A stretch of 50,979 nt of DNA from an uncultured Neomegalonema sp. (GTDB lineage: Bacteria; Pseudomonadota; Alphaproteobacteria; Rhodobacterales; Rhodobacteraceae): positions 1 to 50,979 of the forward strand of contig CALDSD010000087.1 in the NCBI GenBank assembly GCA_937911325.1, in the 5' to 3' direction. The translations under genes and the position numbers were made by a program. Below, piece after piece: positions 43,530 to 50,979 of this stretch. Position 1 is the first letter of the stretch. Every line of letters begins with the position of its first letter. The notes below the pieces were generated by a model. It did no database searches and was not told where the DNA came from. It saw only the letters and a list, made by a program, of their open reading frames with translations.

Positions 43530-45440
43530 ATGACCAAATCGGGAAATCGCGGAGATCTGATCGAAAACGTCGAGCCGCTCCACCCGAGCCGCTTCGAGCC
43601 TGCCGATCTGGTCGACACGGCTGAGGCCGTGCTGGAGCCGTCGACATCCTCGGCGACAGACGGCCGAACTGGCGACGTGCGCACGGGGCGTTCGCAACAT
43701 GAAGAACGGCCCGTTTCTGCCGGGAAGTCGTCATCTGCGTTCGTTGATGCGCGTCGCGGGCTCGGTCGCGCGCGGCGGATCGCCCTCGTGCTCGGCGTCG
43801 TGTCGGGCGCGCTGTGGTGCGCGCCGGCGATCTTTGTCTACGACATGATCGAGCGGGCTTTGCCAGCCGAGGACCTGAAGGGGATCGTCTGGAGCACCGT
43901 GTTCATCGCCGCAGCGATCGCCTTCGCCGCCATCTTCGACGTGGCGCGGGGGCAAGTCCTTTCGCGCGCGGGGGCCTGGTTCGAGCGTGTTCTCGCAGAG
44001 CCGGTTCTCTCTCGCGTTTTCGAGACGCGGCTCGCGACGCACGCGCGCAGTGACGCGCTGGCCGATCTTGCGATCGTAAGCGCGAGGCAGAACGGTGGGG
44101 TGGCGCGCGCGTTGAGCAGCGCTCCAGGCGCGTTGATGGCGCTCGCCGCGCTTGCCTGGCTCGCGCCGTTGCTGGCCGCGCTAGTCTTGGCTCTGAACCT
44201 CAGCGTGCTTGCTTACCTGGTCGTTCAGCGGCGCCTTCTCCACGATCCGGGAAAGCGCCTTGAACGGTTTATGGCTGCGACGACCGCGCGCCTTTCGGGT
44301 TTGATGCGACAGGCTGAAACCGTGCGGGCGCTTGGACTGGCTCCCGCGCTTGCGGCAAAGGCGCGAGATCCGGGCGAGCGAGCGATTGCGGCCGCACGGG
44401 ATCACGGCGACCGCATCGCCTGGTTTCGGGGTTTCGCCGTCTTGTTCTTCGGCGTCTTTACGGCTGCTGCGCTCGGCTTGGGGATATGGTTGGTCATGCG
44501 CGGGGAAATCGGCGCAGGCGGTCTCGCGGCGGCTGTGGTTCTTGGCGTCGTTGCGGCGCGTCCATCGGTCGAAGCGGTCGCGGGCTGGCCCGACTGGCTG
44601 TGCGCACAGCGCGCATCTGCTCGGCTTGAGACGGTTTTCAGCCGACCTGACGTGGATCGCTCGCAAATGCGCACGTCTCCGGCGGCCATCGCTCCCGGCG
44701 CTCCGGCGTTGGAGGTCGACAATCTTTCGTACCAACCTTCGGGAGGGGACGCGCGCCTGATTGACGGCGTTTCACTCAGCGTCAATTCAGGCGAGGTCCT
44801 GGGCCTGGTCGGACCGTCTGGCGCGGGAAAAACCACGCTTTGCCGGCTCTTGGTCGGGGTCGCGCAGCCCAGCGGCGGCGTCGTCCGGCTCGACGGCTCG
44901 CCGCTTTCCGAATGGGATCCCGACGTCCTCGGGGCGCAAATCGGTTATGTGCCGCAGCACGTGGCGTTGTTTGACGGGCGGATAAACGAGAACATTGCGC
45001 GGATGACGGATGGCGGCTCCGTCCAGATGCTTGAGGCCGCGCGCTCGGCAGGGATCCACGAAGCCATCCGAGCTTTGCCGGACGGGTATGATTTCTTCGT
45101 TGGCGACGACGGACGTCGGCTGTCGGCTGGACACCGGCAACGCGTCGGCCTGGCGCGCGCTCTGTTCGGCGGGCCGCCCGTGATCGTTCTCGACGAACCA
45201 AACGCGCATCTCGATCAAGTCGCCGACAAGGCTTTGGCGGCGATGCTCGATGAGTTGAAGGAGCGCGGGGCGGCTGTCGTCCTCGCATCGCATAGCCCGT
45301 CGCTCATGGCGCGCGCCGACCGTCTGTTGGTGTTGCGCGATGGCAAGATGGTGATCAGCGGAGAGCGGGAGTTCATCTTGCGAGAACTCTATGGCGGCGC
45401 TTCGCTTGGGCCGCCGCCCGAACGATTGGCCGGAGAGTAG
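43530..45440 (+). CDS. Type I secretion ABC transporter (PrtD/HlyB type)
   Basis: 636 residues. After a ~75-residue polar N-terminal extension comes the ABC transmembrane domain (about 80-345, 'IALVLGVVSGALWCAPAIFV') and the ATPase: Walker A GPSGAGKTT (428-436), signature LSAGHRQRV (531-539) and Walker B 'VIVLDEPNAHLD' (551-562). LDEPNxxLD and LSAG are typical of the PrtD branch that exports proteins without a leader peptidase domain; no C39 domain is present. GHRQR instead of GQQQR is a small departure. The membrane-fusion partner starts 3 bp downstream. No TolC-like protein is in the window. The gene probably exports the 984-residue protein just upstream. Confidence 0.9.
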   Translation: MTKSGNRGDLIENVEPLHPSRFEPADLVDTAEAVLEPSTSSATDGRTGDVRTGRSQHEERPVSAGKSSSAFVDARRGLGRARRIALVLGVVSGALWCAPAIFVYDMIERALPAEDLKGIVWSTVFIAAAIAFAAIFDVARGQVLSRAGAWFERVLAEPVLSRVFETRLATHARSDALADLAIVSARQNGGVARALSSAPGALMALAALAWLAPLLAALVLALNLSVLAYLVVQRRLLHDPGKRLERFMAATTARLSGLMRQAETVRALGLAPALAAKARDPGERAIAAARDHGDRIAWFRGFAVLFFGVFTAAALGLGIWLVMRGEIGAGGLAAAVVLGVVAARPSVEAVAGWPDWLCAQRASARLETVFSRPDVDRSQMRTSPAAIAPGAPALEVDNLSYQPSGGDARLIDGVSLSVNSGEVLGLVGPSGAGKTTLCRLLVGVAQPSGGVVRLDGSPLSEWDPDVLGAQIGYVPQHVALFDGRINENIARMTDGGSVQMLEAARSAGIHEAIRALPDGYDFFVGDDGRRLSAGHRQRVGLARALFGGPPVIVLDEPNAHLDQVADKALAAMLDELKERGAAVVLASHSPSLMARADRLLVLRDGKMVISGEREFILRELYGGASLGPPPERLAGE

Positions 45441-45443
45441 CGC

Positions 45444-46652
45444 ATGGCGGTTTGGGAGCGCTTTCGACCAGTTTCGCCGTCTTTGAGCGCTAATCTGCGC
45501 GCTCCTCTGCGGCTCGCCTTGGCCAGCGCCATCTTGTTCATCGGCGCGGTTGGGGCCTGGATGGCGACCGCCAGCGCCGGCGCCTCCGTGGACCTGCGTG
45601 GCGTGGTGATCCGAGATCAGACGCGTTTGCCGGTCGCTGTGGCGACGTCGACCCAGCTGCGCGACATCCTTGTCGCTGAAGGCGAGGTCGTCGGGGAAGA
45701 TCAACCGCTTTTGCGGATCGCGGACCCTGATCAACTCGCCGCTTTGCTGGATCGGCGTCGGCAAGCGTGGAGTCTCGAGGCGCTGGCCGTCGCCTTGACC
45801 GCAGAGCTCAAGGGCGAAAGCGAGTTGGTCTTCCCCGAAGCCCTTCGCAAAGCTGCTGGCGCCGACCCTGAAGGAAGCGAAGTCCTCAAAGGTCGGCTGA
45901 CGGCATTCAAAGCGCGCCGGGCTGCTTCTTCCGACCGGATCGCCGCGTTGATCGCGGAAAGGGACCGAGCCGAAGCCGAGGTGATCGCCTCCCAGTCGAA
46001 CAGTGACGAGGCGTTGAAAAAGCGCGCGGCGGCGGCGCTCGACTATGCTCGTCAGGCCCTCGCGCAACATACGGCGACGCGCGAGGACGCGGCGCGCGCA
46101 GAACTCGAGACGGTCAAACGGCGTCTGCTGTCAGTGAGCAACGCGGTCGCGGATCGGGAGTCGTCATTGGTCTACGAGATCATTCGCGCCCCCGCCGCCG
46201 GAAGAGCCGTCGGGATTCGCGCGGGCCTTGCGGGACGTTTCGTTCCCGCCGGGGAGATCGTCCTGGAGATCGAGCCTTTGGCCCCTCGACTGATTGTCGA
46301 AGCGGGCTTGGCGGAGGCGGATCCCGATCGCGCGGAGGCGTTCTCGGCGCTCCTCGCGGCGCATCCGATTTTGCCTGGCCATCGCGTTCGTTTGCGGATG
46401 CTCGACGATCCCGCGGACACGACTGCGGCCGATACGATCCGGGGACGCGTCATTTCCGTTGCGAGAGCTGCTGGCGCGCAGAACGCGGACGCCGGAGCGG
46501 TTGCCCCAGCGCCTGACCAGCTTATGGTCGCTGCGGACAATCCTGAAGCGCTCGATGTCGGAGCGACGGTGGCGGTTGAAGTCAGAACCGGTGGAGACGC
46601 GCCGCTGGCGCACTTGCTCGCGCCGCTCAGAAGGGCCGCGGGCATCGAGTAG
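45444..46652 (+). CDS. Type I secretion membrane fusion protein (HlyD/PrtE type)
   Basis: 402 residues. A single N-terminal membrane helix (about 26-44, 'ASAILFIGAVGAWMATASAG') is followed by a lipoyl half, a coiled coil (about 110-230, rich in A, E, R and K) and the second lipoyl half ('IRAPAAGRAVGIRAGLAGRF'), with a beta-barrel at the end ('VEVRTGGDAPLAHLLAPL'). This is the adaptor that bridges the ABC pump to an outer-membrane channel. It lies 3 bp after the pump gene, so the two are translated together. The 100-150 bp after its stop show nothing else. Confidence 0.88.
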   Translation: MAVWERFRPVSPSLSANLRAPLRLALASAILFIGAVGAWMATASAGASVDLRGVVIRDQTRLPVAVATSTQLRDILVAEGEVVGEDQPLLRIADPDQLAALLDRRRQAWSLEALAVALTAELKGESELVFPEALRKAAGADPEGSEVLKGRLTAFKARRAASSDRIAALIAERDRAEAEVIASQSNSDEALKKRAAAALDYARQALAQHTATREDAARAELETVKRRLLSVSNAVADRESSLVYEIIRAPAAGRAVGIRAGLAGRFVPAGEIVLEIEPLAPRLIVEAGLAEADPDRAEAFSALLAAHPILPGHRVRLRMLDDPADTTAADTIRGRVISVARAAGAQNADAGAVAPAPDQLMVAADNPEALDVGATVAVEVRTGGDAPLAHLLAPLRRAAGIE

Positions 46653-46820
46653 GATGCGAGAGCGGATCAGCGCCCGTTTGTCTCGCTCGTCCGTCTCCAC
46701 GAGCCCATTCGACACAGGTCCGAGAGACGCCGTGGTCGCCAGTCGACGCTGCGGCGCCGCGCCTCAGCATGCGCCGCACCCACTAATGTGCTACTGACCC
46801 CACAAAGAGTGGAGCTGAAC

Positions 46821-47615
46821 ATGTCGACGAAAACGGACAATGAACTGCAGCGAGTGGGGGAGGCGATCGCGGAGAACGCTGTATTGCCAATGGCTCCGCT
46901 CGAAGACGGCGGTGTCATCGAGGCGGATGAAAGCGCTTATTACAGCGAAGAATCCGCGACTCTGGGCGACCGGGTCGCCGCTGCGCGCCAACAGGCCGGG
47001 CTCACGCAATCCGGGCTGGCGAGCCGCCTGGGGGTGAGCAAGAAGGTGATTTCCTCTTGGGAGAACGACCGAAGCGAGCCGCGCGCGAACCGTCTTCAGA
47101 TGCTCGCCGGCATGCTGAACGTCACGGTCTCGTGGCTCCTCACGGGGTCTGGGGACGGGGTCGAACCGGCAGAAGCCTCGGAGCCCGAGCACGTGGCGCA
47201 AGTGTCGATCACTCTGGTGGTGACAGACCTTCAGTCGGCGCGCGCGTTCGTCGGCGATCAACTCGGCTGCCGTCTGGAGCGCCAGTCCGAAACAGAACAC
47301 GAGTTCAATTTCTTTGGTCAGCGCTTGTGTCTGGTCGAGGATCCCGATCGGGCGGCGACACCGGCAATGAAGATGGTCGAAGTCGACGGTTCTCCGATGC
47401 CCTCGCCGAATCTCGGCGTTGTCTTGCCTTGGGAGACATGGCGCGCTCTGGCTGAGCGTCTGAGAAGCCACGGCGTCGACTTTGCGATCGAACCGACGAT
47501 CCGAGACGTCGGCGCCCCGGGGGAACACGGCGTTTTCTGCCTCAATGCTCTGGGCGGCCTCGCCCTGGTGTTCAAAGCGGGCGGAGCCCAGGCCGAGATC
47601 GCAGCAGCGGCGTGA
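46821..47615 (+). CDS. XRE DNA-binding domain fused to a VOC/glyoxalase domain
   Basis: 264 residues. After a ~45-residue acidic leader, residues about 48-108 are a Cro/C1-type helix-turn-helix ('AGLTQSGLASRLGVSKKVIS', 'WENDRSEPRANRLQMLAGML'). Residues about 128-258 are a vicinal-oxygen-chelate (glyoxalase/dioxygenase) domain ('VSITLVVTDLQSARAFVGDQ', 'EFNFFGQRLCLVEDPD', 'GVVLPWETWRALAERL'). The XRE part alone is common in Rhodobacterales near sdhE; the VOC addition is the unusual part. It suggests a regulator that senses a small ligand through the VOC fold. GGAG lies seven bases before ATG 46821; the stop overlaps the ROK kinase start (GTGA). Confidence 0.85.
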   Translation: MSTKTDNELQRVGEAIAENAVLPMAPLEDGGVIEADESAYYSEESATLGDRVAAARQQAGLTQSGLASRLGVSKKVISSWENDRSEPRANRLQMLAGMLNVTVSWLLTGSGDGVEPAEASEPEHVAQVSITLVVTDLQSARAFVGDQLGCRLERQSETEHEFNFFGQRLCLVEDPDRAATPAMKMVEVDGSPMPSPNLGVVLPWETWRALAERLRSHGVDFAIEPTIRDVGAPGEHGVFCLNALGGLALVFKAGGAQAEIAAAA

Positions 47616-48565
47616 ACGGCTCGACCACACCAAACCGGGGGTTGCGCGTTGGCGTTGATCTCGGGGGCACGAAGATCGAAGCGGTCGCGATGGACGCCGC
47701 CGGCGCCATTGTCGCGCGTCAGCGCATCGAAGCGCCGGCTCGGGACTACGCGCGGACGATCGGCGCAGTGGCCGACCTGGTCGACGGGATCGCGGCGGAC
47801 GACGCCGTGCGCGCAGGCGGCGGCGTCGGCGCCGTTGGCGTTGGAACGCCAGGAGCGAGCTCGACGAAGACGGGGCTTCTGAAGAACTCAAACTCGACAT
47901 GGTTGAACGGACGTCCGCTGGACCGCGACTTGGCGAAAGCGCTCGAGCTGCCTTTGCGGTTGGACAATGACGCGAACTGCTTTGCGCGCTCCGAGGCTGC
48001 GGACGGCGCTGCGGCTGGCGAAAGCTGCGTGTTCGGCGTGATCTTGGGAACAGGGGTTGGAGGCGGGCTGGTCGTCAATGGCCACACGCTTCAGGGTGCC
48101 AACGCGATCTGCGGTGAGTGGGGCCATGTCCAATTGCCCTACATGAATGACGACGAGCGACCCGGACCTGACTGCTATTGCGGGCGCCGCGGCTGCATCG
48201 AGACCTGGTGCTCCGGTCCGAGTTTGGCGCGAGATTATCGCGAAGTGAGCGGTGAGCCTGTCGCTCGCGTGGAAGAGGTCGTAAGCCGCGCCGAGCAAGG
48301 CGAGTGGTTGGCGAAGAACGTCCTTGCGCGCCACGTCGACCGGCTCGCGCGGGGGCTTTCGGTCGTGATGAACGTCGTTGACCCGGACGTGATCGTTCTG
48401 GGGGGCGGCCTTTCAAACATGCCGCACCTCTATGAGGAGTTGCCCAAAGCGCTTGAGCCCTATGTGTTCACGGATGAAATCGCGACGCGCATCGTGCCGC
48501 CGAAGCATGGCGACAGCTCTGGCGTTCGCGGCGCCGCCTGGCTTTGGTCGCCGGACGAACTCTAG
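47612..48565 (+). CDS. ROK family sugar kinase (fructokinase/NagK-like)
   Basis: 317 residues. ATP site 'VGVDLGGTKIEAVAMD' (13-28), catalytic D120 ('RLDNDAN') and the zinc site H172, C188, C190 and C195 ('GEWGHVQLP', 'CYCGRRGC') are all present, the pattern of bacterial fructokinase, mannokinase (Mak) and N-acetylglucosamine kinase. It phosphorylates a hexose with ATP in the cytoplasm. The start GTG 47612 overlaps the stop of the XRE-VOC gene by four bases, so the two are coupled; the frame is open upstream, but only inside that gene. The acceptor sugar is not decidable. Confidence 0.9.
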   Translation: MNGSTTPNRGLRVGVDLGGTKIEAVAMDAAGAIVARQRIEAPARDYARTIGAVADLVDGIAADDAVRAGGGVGAVGVGTPGASSTKTGLLKNSNSTWLNGRPLDRDLAKALELPLRLDNDANCFARSEAADGAAAGESCVFGVILGTGVGGGLVVNGHTLQGANAICGEWGHVQLPYMNDDERPGPDCYCGRRGCIETWCSGPSLARDYREVSGEPVARVEEVVSRAEQGEWLAKNVLARHVDRLARGLSVVMNVVDPDVIVLGGGLSNMPHLYEELPKALEPYVFTDEIATRIVPPKHGDSSGVRGAAWLWSPDEL

Positions 48566-48606
48566 CGGTTGAGCACACCGGTTCTCGTTCAAGATTGAGG
48601 GTAGAT

Positions 48607-48930
48607 ATGACCAGCAAGGGTGAGACCGATCACGCAGGATGGCGCGAAGACGTGATCGACCCGACGCAGGAAACGCAGGAGACACGATTGCGCCGTCTCA
48701 AGATCCGCTGCTGGCGGCGCGGCACGAAAGAGATGGACCTGATCCTCGGCGGTTTTCTCGATGCGCGCGGCGCGGGTCTCTCCGGCAACGAATTGGCGGC
48801 CTTTGAGAGACTGTTGAGAGAAAACGACACGGATCTATACCGTTGGGTCTCGGATCCGTCAGCACGAGACATACCGGCGGATCACGGGCCGATCATCGAA
48901 ACGATCCGAGCGCATCACGGCATGGCCTGA
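48607..48930 (+). CDS. sdhE: SdhE/Sdh5 family FAD assembly factor
   Basis: 107 residues. The conserved 'RLKIRCWRRGTKEMDLILGG' with R38-G39-x-x-E42 marks the SdhE family, which assists covalent FAD attachment to succinate dehydrogenase flavoprotein. Length is slightly longer than usual because of an acidic N-terminal tail. ATG 48607 is used; the frame is open from 48544 without family sequence. Same strand as the ROK gene but 41 bp after it. Conserved housekeeping gene; suggests the region to the right is core chromosome. Confidence 0.93.
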   Translation: MTSKGETDHAGWREDVIDPTQETQETRLRRLKIRCWRRGTKEMDLILGGFLDARGAGLSGNELAAFERLLRENDTDLYRWVSDPSARDIPADHGPIIETIRAHHGMA

Positions 48931-48957
48931 CACGCCAGTGCGAAAGGTCCCGTCCGG

Positions 48958-49785
48958 TCAGTCGTCTTCCGACGGCGCCAGAATGTTCGGCGGCTCGATG
49001 ATGCCCAGCTGCGCCGCTTTCGCGACGGCCTGATCGCGGGAGCGCACGCCAAGCTTCTCCTTGATCCGCTGGATCCGGTTTTCGACTGTTCGTTCAGCAA
49101 CGCCAAGGTCGTATGCGATCTGCTTGACGCCGCGCCCTTCGGCCAGTTGTTCGAGGACGTCGCGGAGTTTCGCCGTCAGCGCTGGCCGGTCTCGCAACTC
49201 GGAGAGCTTTAGCGCCATGAGGCGCTGATGCGCCTGCAATGACACGACGTGAAGAGCGCAAAGGTGCTTGCCGATGATCTCGTCGCATTCCGCGCGAGAG
49301 ATATCGCCGCCGAACCCGACGCCGCCGTGCCAGGGCGGCGTGAGAGATCGCACCGGAAAGACGACGCCCGCGCGCCAGCCAAACTCCGCCGCCTTTCGAG
49401 GGATCGCGGCATAGCGTGGATCCGCCTCCTCAAAACAATCCTCATACTCGATGCCCATCACGCAGGGCGTCAAACGATGACGAAGATGCTGACTCGCGTA
49501 ATCGACGCGCGAAAACTCCGGGTAGCTCCGCGACCATTCAAACCACTCGGTTGGAAGGTTTGTGTGCAGAATTAGCGCGCTTTCGACGTCTTCGTCTCGC
49601 ACCACGGCGCCATATCCCACGAGGGGCAGGCCGACGTCCTCACCCAACCGGAGAAGCAGACGAAAGACATCTTTACCCGTCTCGATGTCGTTGAGCTCGC
49701 TCAGGTAGCGCACGAGCTCGGTCGGAAACACGCCTTCCGCGGCCGGCAAATGTGGCGGTAGGCGTTTGGGCGGGATCGAGGACAT
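48958..49785 (-). CDS. LuxR family regulator with autoinducer-type sensor domain
   Basis: 275 residues. The C-terminal LuxR helix-turn-helix is at about 205-255 ('GRGVKQIAYDLGVAERTVEN', 'RIQRIKEKLGVRSRDQA'). The N-terminal part (about 25-185) fits an autoinducer-binding domain ('VGYGAVVRDEDVESALILHT', 'WFEWSRSYPEFSRVDYASQH', 'GWRAGVVFPVRSLTPPWHGG'). No luxI gene is in the window, so it is an orphan or answers another signal. It converges on sdhE (27 bp). Its own start ATG 49785 lies at the edge of a 373-bp gap before the dehydrogenase. Confidence 0.85.
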   Translation of the reverse strand: MSSIPPKRLPPHLPAAEGVFPTELVRYLSELNDIETGKDVFRLLLRLGEDVGLPLVGYGAVVRDEDVESALILHTNLPTEWFEWSRSYPEFSRVDYASQHLRHRLTPCVMGIEYEDCFEEADPRYAAIPRKAAEFGWRAGVVFPVRSLTPPWHGGVGFGGDISRAECDEIIGKHLCALHVVSLQAHQRLMALKLSELRDRPALTAKLRDVLEQLAEGRGVKQIAYDLGVAERTVENRIQRIKEKLGVRSRDQAVAKAAQLGIIEPPNILAPSEDD

Positions 49786-50158
49786 GGAGCAGCCTTAAAC
49801 TTGTTGACCCGGCGGAGCCCGCTGCTGGCGGGAATCCACAAATACACTCTTCCCATCCATTTTCTCATATCAATCAAGCGAAGGGCATGCCGGTCGACAC
49901 TTCGATACGCAAATCGGACCGATCTTTGGGGGCGACCTTCGCAGGGACGCCGATCAGCCGTGGGGGATGATCGGGTTCCGTCGACGAGTGCGGCGCGCAG
50001 AGGCCGGTGGTCCAGGGAGCTTAAGGTTCCGTTAATCAGCTGGATCAGCGCTTTGCGCCCGCCTCGTCGTTTCCTTCTTGGCGACTTGCTCATAACCTTC
50101 GCGCCGAAGCGGCTAAACGCGCGTGCTTTGCAGATATGTGACGCGATCGGAGGACGGG
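49786..50158. other. 373-bp divergent intergenic region
   Basis: Separates the leftward LuxR gene from the rightward dehydrogenase gene, so it should hold both promoters. Several frames stay open here on both strands, but none has a ribosome site or family sequence. GGAGG sits at 50149-50153 just before ATG 50159. I see no clear repeat or operator. Confidence 0.5.
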
Positions 50159-50979
50159 ATGACTCAAGAAGGCTCAAAAATCGGGTTCGTTGGTTTGGGG
50201 AACATGGGGCTGCCCATGCTCAAGAACCTCCTCAACGCCGGGCATGAGGTGACGGCGTTCGACCTTTCCTCAGCCGCGCTCGCCGAAGCCAAGGCGGCGG
50301 GCGCGCATGTCGCGGCAGACGCCAACGCCGCCGGCGCCGGGGCGGCGTTCGTCGTGACCGCATTGCCGGCGGCGAAACATGTCCGAATGGTTCTGTCGGG
50401 CGAGACGGGTCTCTTGGCCGCAGCGGAGCCTGGGGCCGTCGTTATCGATTGCTCCACCATTGACCCGGAGACGGCGAGAGCGATGGCGGCGGAGGCGCAA
50501 AGCCAAGGCGCGCATTATCTCGACAGCCCCATGTCAGGCGGGGTCGGCGGCGCAACCGCTGGAACGCTGACATTCATGGTCGGCGGCTCCGATGAGGCCT
50601 TCGCCGCGGCGCGGCCCGTGCTCGAGGTCATGGGAAAGAACATCTTCCATGCCGGAGCCTCTGGCGCAGGCTGTGCCGCGAAGATCTGCAACAACATGCT
50701 TCTCGCCATTTCGATGATCGGCGTGGGCGAGGCGTTCACCCTTGCGGAGAAACTCGGGCTAGAGGCCCAGAAACTCTACGATATTTCTTCGACCGCGACG
50801 GGGCGCTGCTGGTCGCTGAACGACTATTGCCCAGCGCCGGGTCCGGTGCCTTCTGCGCCCTCCAACCGTGACTACCAACCAGGCTTCGCCGCCGCGTTGA
50901 TGCTCAAGGATCTGAGATTGGCGCTGGCAGCCGCGCACGGCGCCAGCGCGGCGCCGCCGCTCGGTGCGCATGCCACGCA
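50159..50979 (+). CDS. mmsB: 3-hydroxyisobutyrate dehydrogenase (MmsB-like), truncated at window end
   Basis: 273 residues are visible and the frame is still open at the window edge. The Rossmann motif 'IGFVGLGNMGLPMLKNLLNA', the substrate site 'YLDSPMSGGVGGATAGT', the catalytic lysine in 'CAAKICNNMLLA' and 'DYQPGFAAALMLKDLRLALA' identify the beta-hydroxyacid dehydrogenase family, best matching 3-hydroxyisobutyrate dehydrogenase of valine breakdown. ATG 50159 has CGGAGG five bases upstream. Only the last ~20 residues of the usual ~295 should be missing. Confidence 0.92.
   Translation, partial: MTQEGSKIGFVGLGNMGLPMLKNLLNAGHEVTAFDLSSAALAEAKAAGAHVAADANAAGAGAAFVVTALPAAKHVRMVLSGETGLLAAAEPGAVVIDCSTIDPETARAMAAEAQSQGAHYLDSPMSGGVGGATAGTLTFMVGGSDEAFAAARPVLEVMGKNIFHAGASGAGCAAKICNNMLLAISMIGVGEAFTLAEKLGLEAQKLYDISSTATGRCWSLNDYCPAPGPVPSAPSNRDYQPGFAAALMLKDLRLALAAAHGASAAPPLGAHAT

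Noticed and set aside
44787-46070. 427-residue minus-strand open frame
   Set aside because: Antisense to the type I secretion pump and fusion protein; no domain recognisable.

Overview
This is a GC-rich, gene-dense stretch of an alphaproteobacterial chromosome, most likely Rhodobacterales. That placement rests on the TRAP, NitT/TauT-type and PAAT transport operons, the small exported protein at 19626-20054 of a kind common in Rhodobacteraceae, the SdhE gene and the LuxR/IclR/LysR regulators. It is inference, since no rRNA or tRNA is present. I see no phage, insertion sequence, CRISPR array, riboswitch or RNA gene. Both window ends cut genes: a TRAP binding protein on the left and a 3-hydroxyisobutyrate dehydrogenase-like gene on the right.

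Left part (1-6.4 kb): a TRAP carboxylate transporter (dctP-dctQ-dctM) with an IclR regulator, then a divergent EamA exporter / LysR pair with a glutathione transferase overlapping the LysR gene. Next (6.5-10.1 kb) come two exported serine proteases facing each other, 3 bp apart. One carries two complete trypsin-like domains in a single chain; the other is a subtilase. A TetR regulator then diverges from a haloalkane dehalogenase across a set of GACCTAA half-sites. Downstream lies a vanadium haloperoxidase gene with RTX-like repeats that is cut by one in-frame TGA. The HlyD / RbbA-like / ABC-2 efflux operon follows (14.5-19.3 kb), then two hypothetical genes and a LuxR regulator.

Central part (21.8-33.6 kb): a nitrogen-compound catabolic island. 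A type III-like glutamine synthetase diverges from a 12-gene, nearly gapless operon. It holds a creatininase-family amidohydrolase, a three-gene ABC importer, an AhpD-like protein, two SDR dehydrogenases, a NodB/PuuE-type deacetylase, an agmatinase/guanidinase-type ureohydrolase, a histidine-rich protein, a DUF1989 protein and a Rieske oxygenase. The best single reading is import and stepwise degradation of a guanidino or ureide compound, with the ammonia assimilated by the glutamine synthetase. The ureohydrolase is interrupted by one in-frame TAG at codon 92, with every metal ligand intact downstream. On the opposite strand (34.2-39.9 kb) is a polar amino-acid ABC importer with an M24 peptidase and a diaminopropionate-lyase-like PLP enzyme.

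Right part (39.9-51 kb): an AT-richer leader precedes a 984-residue protein with a DUF5060-like start, an apparently dead barrel domain and long disordered tracts. It is followed by a type I secretion ABC transporter and its membrane-fusion partner, which looks like a dedicated export unit. Then come a fusion of an XRE DNA-binding domain to a VOC domain overlapping a ROK sugar kinase, sdhE, a second LuxR regulator and the truncated dehydrogenase.

Features most worth a second look: the two single-base nonsense codons in otherwise intact enzymes; the guanidino-compound operon; the type I secretion unit with its degenerate DUF5060 protein; the tandem-protease chain; the XRE-VOC/ROK pair; and perfect stem-loops placed right after the binding-protein gene in all three importer operons.
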